In this document: in pieces, positions 1 to 6,801 of the stretch
How the letters are laid out: each line of letters begins with the position of its first letter
Position numbering within the stretch: position 1 is the stretch's first letter
Assembly: GCA_021838985.1 (NCBI GenBank)
Contig: JAKCCC010000009.1
Span: forward strand, 1 to 15,494
Direction: 5' to 3'
DNA: 15,494 bases
DNA from: Planctomycetota bacterium
GTDB taxonomy: Bacteria; Planctomycetota; Phycisphaerae; WQYP01
The notes under the pieces: generated by a model
Databases searched by the model: none
What the model was told of the DNA's origin: nothing
The model's input: only the letters and a program-made list of their open reading frames with translations
Program-made: the position numbers and the translations under genes

Positions 1-2162
1 CGCAGGCGGCCGGAAATGGCCGTTAACGTATCGTTCACGACCAGCAGCGCGTGCCGGCCACTTTCCGGCTCGGCACAAATGGGGCATACATCGGCCTGGG
101 AGCGCCGAATAAAATCGTACGCCAGCTTTTTCCGGTTGAAATAATCGACCACCCCATCCGAGATAATGGGCCAGCCATCGCGCACATTCCACCACAAAAT
201 GCCGGTGCGTTGAAACTTGCCCTGCCGAAATCGCTCGATGAAGAACTTGAGGGCTTCCGCCTGGGAGATTTGCGAGGCCAGAATGAAGCGTTCCAGGGTC
301 TCGGGCGCCCGGTTGAACAGGATGGTAATCTGCTTGGCCATTTGAGCAATGCGATAGTTGAAGTCCGTAAACTCCCGCAGCGGCCTGACCGCGTGGGTCA
401 GCCATTGGTCGTTGTCCTGCCAGGGCCAGAGAGAATCGGGGTCCAGCATCTGTTCCAAGGAGGCCCGATCCGGGCAGCCGTGATAGCCGATTTCACTGGC
501 AAAATGCGCCGGAGACGAAGTGTAAAAGGAGCCTTTGAAATCATCCCGCGGACCCCAAAGATGATCCTCCGGTTTGAGTTGGTCATGATTACCCGCCTGC
601 ACCAAGGCGGGGCTGCGGTAGGGCGAACTGGGCAGATAGGACCGCACGGGATCCAAACGCCGTGTCACCTCCAGCAGCACCTGGCGGCTGATCCGATCCG
701 TATTTGGGTCTTGGCTGGGCCTGGCCCACAGGTAGGCCTCATCTATTTCATTGTTGCCAGCCCAGAGCACCAGGCTTGGATGCGACCGCAGCTGGAGCAC
801 CACCGCCTCAGCTTCAGCGCGGATCTGGGCTGCGAACCCATCGGTTTGGGGATAAATAGCGCAGGCCAGGGCAAAATCCTGCCAGACCATCACGCCGTGG
901 CGGTCGCAGAGGTCAAAAAAGGCGTGGTCTTCATAAACATTGCCGCCCCAGCAGCGGACCATGTTGCAGTTCAGGTCCACCAGCATCTGGAAAGTCGCAT
1001 CCAGATGCCGCCGATCGCGGCTGTGGAAGGCGTCTAAGGGCACCCAATTCGTGCCCTTGGCAAAAATCTTTTCGCCATTGACGACGAATACGAACTCCCC
1101 GGCGCCTTCCGGCGAGAGGATATCGGTGCGCTGCAACTGCGCCGTACGCAGGCCGATCTTTTGCTCATGGACCGCTTGAATAACGCCACCTGAGTCCAAC
1201 AACTCGATCCGGGCGGAATAGAGTGCCGCCGGGCCATAGCCGCGCGGCCACCACAATTCAGCGTCCTGAATATCCAGTATGGCGCGGCCATGGTGGCTTA
1301 GGACGGCGTGTTCGGAGGTGTGCTGGCTCTGACCGTCGCGGCTAAGGCGGATTCGCACCCGCCGACCGTCAAGGTTGGCCTGTTCGGTGGTGAAATCCCA
1401 ATCCACCAATAGCTTGGCCGTACGCCGCGGAACGTCGACGGCCAGCGTGGCCCAGTAGACCGAGCGCCACCGGGTGGGCGGCACGATCAGCAGATGCACC
1501 TGCCGCCACAAACCGGCCGATACCACGCGCGGCATAATATCCCAGCCGTACATGTGCGGGGCTTTGCGAATCGACAGCGATTCCCAGTTTCCGCCAAAGG
1601 AAAATTCACCGGGCGCCGGCTGGTGTTCTCGCCCGGCCAGCACGGCTGAATCAATACGCACGAACAACTCATTTTCCCGGTCGGAGCGCAGGATATCCGT
1701 CACCTCGAAGCTGTGGCGGATGAACATGTTGTCGGTGGTTCCGATCCGGTGGTCGTTGAGAAATATCGTGCCCAGGCAGTCCAGCCCTTCAAACTGCAGG
1801 AACACCCGATGCCCCGGCGGGATCCGGGGCGTGGGAAAGCGACGCTGATACCACCAGCGATAAGTTTCATAGGGCCGCAGTTGGTAGATGCGATGGCCGC
1901 GATATAGTTCCGGCAATTTGCCCGCCGCGATCAGATCCAGCTCCACATTACCGGGAACCGTCGCCTCAACCGTCGGCCATTGGCAACGCTGCAGAGCCGC
2001 GGGACTTTCCGGGGCCAAGGCGTCCTGGGGACCATAGCGCAACGCCCAGCGCCCGTTCAGGGTAACGCTTCCGCCCTGGTCGCCGGGACCAGCCTGTGGT
2101 TGCCGGCCGGGCGTCTGAAAGCCCATCGCACCGGGCCGCGTCCATTCCAGCTGTGATTCCAT
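1..2162 (-). CDS. GH2 beta-mannosidase-like glycoside hydrolase (3' end outside window)
   Basis: This gene starts at 2162 and is still open at base 1, giving about 720 residues; the C-terminal end is cut off by the window edge. The start has a clear Shine-Dalgarno (AAAGGA) a few bases upstream and lies 26 bases after the preceding URO-D-fold gene. The order is that of GH2 enzymes: an N-terminal sugar-binding beta-sandwich (about 25-200, with RWWYQRRF), an immunoglobulin-like domain, then the catalytic barrel starting near the block NWVPLDAFHSR. The acid/base is Glu472 in WAGNNEIDE and the nucleophile is Glu557 in FASEIGYHG. The stretch NMVRCWGGNVYEDHAFFDLC is typical of beta-mannosidases rather than beta-galactosidases. 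There is no signal peptide, so it should act in the cytoplasm on oligosaccharides, probably releasing non-reducing beta-mannose; the sugar specificity is inferred from family likeness only. Confidence 0.9.
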   Translation of the reverse strand, partial: MESQLEWTRPGAMGFQTPGRQPQAGPGDQGGSVTLNGRWALRYGPQDALAPESPAALQRCQWPTVEATVPGNVELDLIAAGKLPELYRGHRIYQLRPYETYRWWYQRRFPTPRIPPGHRVFLQFEGLDCLGTIFLNDHRIGTTDNMFIRHSFEVTDILRSDRENELFVRIDSAVLAGREHQPAPGEFSFGGNWESLSIRKAPHMYGWDIMPRVVSAGLWRQVHLLIVPPTRWRSVYWATLAVDVPRRTAKLLVDWDFTTEQANLDGRRVRIRLSRDGQSQHTSEHAVLSHHGRAILDIQDAELWWPRGYGPAALYSARIELLDSGGVIQAVHEQKIGLRTAQLQRTDILSPEGAGEFVFVVNGEKIFAKGTNWVPLDAFHSRDRRHLDATFQMLVDLNCNMVRCWGGNVYEDHAFFDLCDRHGVMVWQDFALACAIYPQTDGFAAQIRAEAEAVVLQLRSHPSLVLWAGNNEIDEAYLWARPSQDPNTDRISRQVLLEVTRRLDPVRSYLPSSPYRSPALVQAGNHDQLKPEDHLWGPRDDFKGSFYTSSPAHFASEIGYHGCPDRASLEQMLDPDSLWPWQDNDQWLTHAVRPLREFTDFNYRIAQMAKQITILFNRAPETLERFILASQISQAEALKFFIERFRQGKFQRTGILWWNVRDGWPIISDGVVDYFNRKKLAYDFIRRSQADVCPICAEPESGRHALLVVNDTLTAISGRL

Positions 2163-2188
2163 GGTCGATCCTTTCTTGCCTTGAACGT

Positions 2189-3223
2189 TCAGCGCCATTT
2201 ATGCACGGCCTCAATCAACGCCGCCACATTGCCAAAGGGGGCGTCATTTTCAATCTCAATGTAGAAAATCGCGCCACCGCCTAATCCACGGTACCGCTCG
2301 GCATAGGTCCGGATGCGGGCCTCAATTGCCTGGGGCGTGCCATGGGGGATCAGGTGCTGGCGATCCGGGTGGAGGTAGCATGTCACCGCCTGCCTCCGGC
2401 AACGCCGGGCGAAATCAGCACTGTCCACAAAGGCGATCTGCGGCCACAGGCCATCGACGCCCAGCTCAAAAAGTTCATCCAGGATCGGGCCTAATTGCCC
2501 GCAGGAATGAAAAAACACCTTTCCGTTTCGACGACGGACTTCGGTAAATAACTCCCGGTAGCGCGGCCGAAATATCTCCCGGAACAGCTCCAGCGAAATA
2601 ATCGGCCCGGTTTGGGCGCCCCAATCATCGCCAAACATAATCACGTCGGCCCCGCTGGCCAACTCAATTTCAATCACCCGGCGCCAGTAGTCCGTCAACC
2701 GCTCCAGCAAGTGCAGCAGATGCCGGTCCCGTTCCAGCAATCCCACCAGCACGTCGTCCATGGGCCGCAGCGCGTGGAGCTTCTCGAAAATGGAGACCCA
2801 TCCGGCGAAGATCAGGTATTGTGGTTGCTGCGCCAGTCGGGTCCGGTGTTGGGCGGCAAATTCCGCCGTACCTTCGGGCCACAGACTGGGGAACTGGTAC
2901 TGTTCCTCCGCCTGCCAGTTCGCCAACGGGTAACCGCAGGGAATACCGGCCAGTCCGAAGTGCAGGTATTCCCATTGGGTTCCCCACGCATCCGTCTGGC
3001 GCTCATAGTAACGGCCATTACGCAGGCTTTCGGCTGGAGGCCGGGGGATCGCGCCAAAATCGACGGGATTATCCGGCGGATAGCGGCGGAACAAATCCAG
3101 CAGGGGTTGACCGTGGCGGTACAATCCGGCCGGGGAAGGGTGATACACCACGGGCAGGCGGTCCGGGCCGCGAAAAGCCAGTGTGGCCAGCATTCTTTCG
3201 CGGCAGCTCATCACGGCCATCAT
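2189..3223 (-). CDS. URO-D/MtaA-fold protein with HxCG metal motif
   Basis: A protein of about 344 residues of the uroporphyrinogen decarboxylase / methylcobamide methyltransferase superfamily. Visible marks are the N-terminal SCRERMLATLAFRGPDRLPV, the central GDDWGAQTGPIISLELFREI, and FFHSCGQLGPILDELFELGVD, where His-x-Cys (about 239-241) matches the zinc-binding motif of MtaA/CmuA-type methyltransferases. True haem-pathway HemE is unlikely: the N-terminal region differs and the neighbours are glycan genes. The chosen ATG overlaps the stop of the upstream gene as ATGA, implying translational coupling. An in-frame ATG at 3250 gives nine more residues, and one at 3211 (MSCRER) fits the family N-terminus best. 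No corrinoid-binding protein is encoded nearby. The likely role is transfer of a methyl group or processing of a sugar-derived metabolite; the substrate is unknown. Confidence 0.88.
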   Translation of the reverse strand: MMAVMSCRERMLATLAFRGPDRLPVVYHPSPAGLYRHGQPLLDLFRRYPPDNPVDFGAIPRPPAESLRNGRYYERQTDAWGTQWEYLHFGLAGIPCGYPLANWQAEEQYQFPSLWPEGTAEFAAQHRTRLAQQPQYLIFAGWVSIFEKLHALRPMDDVLVGLLERDRHLLHLLERLTDYWRRVIEIELASGADVIMFGDDWGAQTGPIISLELFREIFRPRYRELFTEVRRRNGKVFFHSCGQLGPILDELFELGVDGLWPQIAFVDSADFARRCRRQAVTCYLHPDRQHLIPHGTPQAIEARIRTYAERYRGLGGGAIFYIEIENDAPFGNVAALIEAVHKWR

Positions 3224-4347
3224 CCCGCATCCGCCGTTTCGTTGTCCCACGCCCCGCTGGGCAGCCTGGCCTGGGGCCAGCCAAGCCGTTCGAGCAGGCT
3301 GCGAGCCTGCGCTTCACTTTCCGCCGTGGCCAAAATGTACAAACCCTCGGCGCCAACCGCGTCGATAAGCGGCTCGACTTCCGTGGGATCTACGTTGACC
3401 GCCTGGACGCTTTTGCCGGCGGCTTTAATTTGACGGTACAGGCTGTGCCACTGCGACGAGCCACCTTGCGGTAGGCTGCTTTGCGGCGTGAACTCAACAG
3501 CGTCAAGCGGCTCGATCTCCAGCAGAGCCTCCAGATGGTGCAGGGCGGTGGTGCCGTCCAAGTGGTAGAGGCTGTGGTCCAGCCAGGCACACTGGGCGGT
3601 CAGCGCTGGTACCACGAATTCCCGGAACATCGGGGCACTGATCATGCATGAGAGATCGCATTGGACTTTGGCCACCCTGCCCGGTCCCCACAAGCCAAAG
3701 GCAGTGAACGTGCTGCCGCCCCAAGGGTCGCGCGTATACGCCGAGAAGACGTCATACGCTTCGAAATAGCATTCGTTGATACGGGCGATTTGGTCCTTCA
3801 CCCACCCGGGGCGTTCCAGCATATCCACCAGCAACAGTTGGCCGTCGCGCAGCTGGGCCAGGGTGTCGATATTCTCGATCAGGTCCGGCATCCCGACCAG
3901 ATAGCGGCCCTGATTCTCACGCGAAGCTTGCTGCAGCACGTGGAGATGCCGTCGCCACCACGAATTTGTCCGGTCCAGGCTTAACGGAGGGTGGGCTTGG
4001 GGATTCGTGATGACGGGCTCGTACCACAAGGTAGTCGGCGCGGGATGGCCAATCGCCCCCAAAAACAATCCGAGGCTGCCGGGGCCGCCGATAACTGTGT
4101 CCAAGGCTGGAACCGCAGCACCGCCGCAGAAGGTGCGGGACAGGTTGTAGATAGCCGTTCTCGTCCAATAGTCGGCATCAAGCCACCGGCTGCTTGGATC
4201 GCCCCGCGCTCCGGGTCGAGGAACGTCCTCCCACGCCTCGTCCTTGGGGGCGGTGACCGAAAGCGCCAGTCCCTTGCGCCGCCACCACGCGACCAGAGCT
4301 TGCCGAGCTTGGGGCCAATCGGGTTTCCAGCGAAGCGTGTTCAACAT
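3220..4347 (-). CDS. URO-D-superfamily protein, HLDG variant
   Basis: A protein of 375 residues starting at MLNTLRWKPDW. I preferred the ATG at 4347 over longer in-frame starts because it has GAGGG a few bases upstream and sits 10 bases after the PhyH stop; the longest frame (to 4485) would overlap PhyH by about 130 bases. It resembles bacterial proteins often named uroporphyrinogen decarboxylase family or 'trimethylamine corrinoid protein 2': LVGMPDLIENIDTLAQLRDG, DMLERPGW, then YHLDGTTALHHLEALLEIEP. Where the neighbour has His-Ser-Cys-Gly, this one has His-Leu-Asp-Gly (His near residue 262), so the usual zinc-ligand Cys is missing. The gene overlaps the next URO-D gene by four bases (ATGA). 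The function is not known; the pair may act together as a hetero-oligomer or on successive steps. Confidence 0.85.
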   Translation of the reverse strand: MLNTLRWKPDWPQARQALVAWWRRKGLALSVTAPKDEAWEDVPRPGARGDPSSRWLDADYWTRTAIYNLSRTFCGGAAVPALDTVIGGPGSLGLFLGAIGHPAPTTLWYEPVITNPQAHPPLSLDRTNSWWRRHLHVLQQASRENQGRYLVGMPDLIENIDTLAQLRDGQLLLVDMLERPGWVKDQIARINECYFEAYDVFSAYTRDPWGGSTFTAFGLWGPGRVAKVQCDLSCMISAPMFREFVVPALTAQCAWLDHSLYHLDGTTALHHLEALLEIEPLDAVEFTPQSSLPQGGSSQWHSLYRQIKAAGKSVQAVNVDPTEVEPLIDAVGAEGLYILATAESEAQARSLLERLGWPQARLPSGAWDNETADAG

Positions 4348-4357
4348 CGATACACCC

Positions 4358-5173
4358 TCACGGATCCACCACCGGGCCGTATCTGTCGGCGCTGTCATCC
4401 GCGTGGTCGTAAACCATGCGGCCATCCCTGAGAAACGGCACAGCCAGGGCCTGTAAGCAGCCGTCCCGGCGGATGATTGGTTCATCGCTATACTGCGCCA
4501 GGTAGACGCGGCGCATGTTGGGCGTGGTGTTGGGTCCGCTGCGGTGGAGATTATAACTGGTGAACGCCACTATGCTGCCGGCGGGGGCGATGATCGGGTC
4601 GCCAGGATCATCGCCGGTGAAGCCGACGAGGTCGTTGGTGGCGTTTTCCTTCGTGTGCTTGAAAATCTTGTGCCGGGTGCCGCCGCGGGAATGCGGTAGG
4701 AGATATACGGTGCCGTTGGCCTCGCTGACATCATCGAGTGTACACCAGCAGGTCAGGTAAGGTTTGCAATAGGCATCGTTGCCAGAAGATACGAGGTACC
4801 CGCTGTCTTGGTGCCACGCAAACTTCATGCCCTGTTCGGCTCCCTTAACTACCCATTGTTCGTAAAAAAGGTACACGTTGGGACCGAGCACGGCTTGCGT
4901 GAGCTGAGCCATCAGAGGGCTGAAGACAAACCGCCAAAGACGGTGACTCAAGCGGTACTTCATGCTGATGAAGTACCGCTTGCCGCGGTGGTTGAGCCCC
5001 TGCACGCCAACCCCGGCGGAATCCATCTGGGCGTCGTAGTAACCGACGAAATAGGAGCATTCTTCACGCAGCATGGTCAATGTGTCCGGCGGAATTATGC
5101 CCGGCAGAATCATATAGCCTTCCTGGCGATACGAATCCTTTTGTTGCGGCGTGACGACTTCGCGGGTTGGCAT
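4358..5173 (-). CDS. Phytanoyl-CoA dioxygenase (PhyH)-family oxygenase
   Basis: A 271-residue Fe(II)/2-oxoglutarate-dependent oxygenase of the PhyH family, close to the usual family length. The iron-binding facial triad is visible as His121-x-Asp123 (FAWHQDSGYL) and His210 (SYNLHRSGPN), and Arg221/Arg222 downstream is placed to bind 2-oxoglutarate. The N-terminal helix region (SYRQEGYMILPGIIPPDTL) and the segment WCTLDDVSEANGTVYLLPHS are classic for the family. A Shine-Dalgarno AGGAG lies about 10 bases before the ATG. There is no signal peptide, so it is cytoplasmic. In planctomycetes such enzymes are numerous and mostly uncharacterised. Standing directly before two URO-D-fold genes (10-base gap) in a glycan cluster, it may hydroxylate a sugar-derived or methylated compound; this is inference. 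Confidence 0.9.
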   Translation of the reverse strand: MPTREVVTPQQKDSYRQEGYMILPGIIPPDTLTMLREECSYFVGYYDAQMDSAGVGVQGLNHRGKRYFISMKYRLSHRLWRFVFSPLMAQLTQAVLGPNVYLFYEQWVVKGAEQGMKFAWHQDSGYLVSSGNDAYCKPYLTCWCTLDDVSEANGTVYLLPHSRGGTRHKIFKHTKENATNDLVGFTGDDPGDPIIAPAGSIVAFTSYNLHRSGPNTTPNMRRVYLAQYSDEPIIRRDGCLQALAVPFLRDGRMVYDHADDSADRYGPVVDP

Positions 5174-5216
5174 CGGTTTTTTGCTCCTGTGGGGACTGGA
5201 CCGGTGTTTATTGAGG

Positions 5217-5342
5217 CTACGGATGATAATTTTTCGGTGCGGCGGGGTATTTGCCGGGTGTGGACGCCTTGCCTATGACGGGCACGATGACGCGGAGGAC
5301 CGCGCCCATCGCGAGTATCTGAGACAATCGCCTTGGATTCAT
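5217..5342 (-). CDS. Possible 41-residue membrane-type small protein
   Basis: A short open frame in the 203-base spacer between GH5 and PhyH. It starts with ATG at 5342, preceded by GGAGAG about nine bases upstream, and ends with TAG at 5217, 43 bases before the PhyH start. The product begins MNPRRLSQILAMGAVLRVIV: a basic N-terminus and then a mostly hydrophobic segment of about 18 residues that could be a membrane anchor or signal sequence, followed by a Pro/Lys-rich tail. I do not recognise it. It could be a chance frame in an untranslated spacer. Confidence 0.25.
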   Translation of the reverse strand: MNPRRLSQILAMGAVLRVIVPVIGKASTPGKYPAAPKNYHP

Positions 5343-5370
5343 CCCCGCGTTCTCTCCGGTGCCGCTTGCG

Positions 5371-5389
5371 CTGCCGTCACGAACGGCAG
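5371..5389 (-). terminator. Hairpin at the GH5 stop codon
   Basis: Perfect 7-base inverted repeat (CTGCCGT / ACGGCAG) with a 5-base loop; the GH5 TGA lies across the loop and 3' arm. No T-run follows, so it is not a classic intrinsic terminator. It may mark an mRNA 3' end, attenuate, or be chance. Confidence 0.35.
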
Positions 5390-6765
5390 GCGGCCTGCAG
5401 GACATCGGCGAGCGGCCGGCGCTTTACGCAGCGCTCCAGCAGAAAAGACCGCATCAGTTCGCCGATCTCCGGTAACGACGCATCCCGAAACAGGCCGGCG
5501 AACTCGTCCTGCAGGGCCTCGGAGAACAAGATACCCCGCACCAGCCGATTCACCTGAAATGCCACGCCCCAAGGCGGCGGCGGTGACGGACGATAGTTCG
5601 GCACTTCACGCTGTAAGGTTTCGATCAGCGGCTGCACCAGGGGGTTCACGGGCCCCGCCGGCAAAGCACAATCCGCCGCCAAGCGGGCTTTCTTTTCAAG
5701 AAAAGACTTGATTCGGACCATCCAGGGGCTGTCCGCAGAGAGATATACCAGTGCTTGAAGTCCGAGGTCTTTGTAGGGCCAAATACACCAATGGGCTTGC
5801 AGTTCCTCAAAGGCAGCTATCTGGTCAATGGCTACCTGTCGGCGCATTGCGTCTATCGTCGCGTCTCCAGCGTATTGCGGGCCAAATTCTCCGACCCAGA
5901 TCGGCAGTCCGCGCTCGAGCATGTACTGGCACTTGCGGCGAATATCCTTGGCCAGCCTTTGATGGTCGAACTGTTTGCCCCGACACAGGCCCGGATAGGC
6001 CGGAGCGCCGGTTTCACCTGGCGGCGTATAGTCGTGAATCGCATAAACGACGTTCTCGAACGGTGGATCGAAGTTTGTAAAGTCCGTGGCATAGAGGTTG
6101 CCGTCCAAAAAAATAACGTGCTCTGGATCGACCGCTCGTATGGCGTCAATAGTTTCCTGATAGAACGGCCGAAGCAGGCATTTCGACGCGTCGTTGGGTT
6201 CGTTGAGGAGATTGTAGCCCGCGACCGCCGGATTATCCCGATAGCGCCGTGCGATAGCCTTCCACAAATGCACCGTGCGCTCTTGAAAGTGCCGATGCCG
6301 CCAGAAGAGCGGCTTGTGGGTCGGATTATCGCAGTGCCAATCCTCGTTTTGTCCGCCCGGCGCTGAATGCAGATCGATGATGCAGTAAATGCCTTCTCGC
6401 GTGCACAGATCAATAACCCGATCTAAGTGTCCGAAGCCCGACTCCTTCACCACAAAGGGCCGGTCATCATCCTCAAAATGGTGGTAGTTGATGGGCAGCC
6501 GCAGCGCGTTCACGCCGAGGGAAGCCAAATACGCGGCATCCGAGGCGCTGAAGAAAAATTCCAGGAATTTATCGAAGAAGAAGGCGTATCGCTCTGGCCC
6601 CAGCACCGCCGCCATCGCTTGGCGATGCGCCTCTTCAGCGCCCGGGTAGCCGGTGATGAAGTTCTCCATGTTCATCCAGCCACCCAAGCCGACGCCACGC
6701 AGGCGTACGGGCTGGCCCTTACCGCCGCAAAGGGAAATTCCATCCACTCGTAGGAAATCAAGCAT
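5377..6765 (-). CDS. Cytoplasmic GH5 glycoside hydrolase (exo-1,3-glucanase-like motifs)
   Basis: A 462-residue enzyme of GH5 (clan GH-A, retaining). In order: LRGVGLGGWMNMENFITGYP (about 22-41), like the LRGVNLGGW signature of exo-beta-1,3-glucanases; LRLPINYHHF (88-97); IDLHSAPGGQN (130-140); acid/base Glu189 in YNLLNEPND; His244 and Tyr246 in IHDYTPPG; nucleophile Glu293 in WVGEFGPQY. After the barrel there is an extra C-terminal part (about 375-462) rich in Leu, Arg and Pro that I do not recognise. There is no signal peptide, so it should act inside the cell on imported oligosaccharides. The start is 36 bases after the upstream glycosidase stop; the Shine-Dalgarno is weak (GGGG), suggesting coupling to the upstream gene. 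Family is certain; beta-glucoside versus other substrate is not. Confidence 0.92.
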   Translation of the reverse strand: MLDFLRVDGISLCGGKGQPVRLRGVGLGGWMNMENFITGYPGAEEAHRQAMAAVLGPERYAFFFDKFLEFFFSASDAAYLASLGVNALRLPINYHHFEDDDRPFVVKESGFGHLDRVIDLCTREGIYCIIDLHSAPGGQNEDWHCDNPTHKPLFWRHRHFQERTVHLWKAIARRYRDNPAVAGYNLLNEPNDASKCLLRPFYQETIDAIRAVDPEHVIFLDGNLYATDFTNFDPPFENVVYAIHDYTPPGETGAPAYPGLCRGKQFDHQRLAKDIRRKCQYMLERGLPIWVGEFGPQYAGDATIDAMRRQVAIDQIAAFEELQAHWCIWPYKDLGLQALVYLSADSPWMVRIKSFLEKKARLAADCALPAGPVNPLVQPLIETLQREVPNYRPSPPPPWGVAFQVNRLVRGILFSEALQDEFAGLFRDASLPEIGELMRSFLLERCVKRRPLADVLQAACRS

Positions 6766-6801
6766 GGACCCCGGCGTTATTCCAGAACGCTGCGTAGTTT
6801 C

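Noticed and set aside
51..1037. Plus-strand open frame of 328 codons
   Set aside because: It is the antisense shadow of the GH2 gene, which has catalytic motifs and a good start; the plus frame has no recognisable domain.
2182..2191. Perfect 10-base palindrome TGAACGTTCA at the URO-D stop
   Set aside because: Short, includes the stop codon and has no supporting context; likely chance.
2189..3223. HemE (haem biosynthesis uroporphyrinogen decarboxylase)
   Set aside because: The HSCG motif, N-terminal sequence and glycan-gene neighbourhood fit the MtaA-like branch instead.
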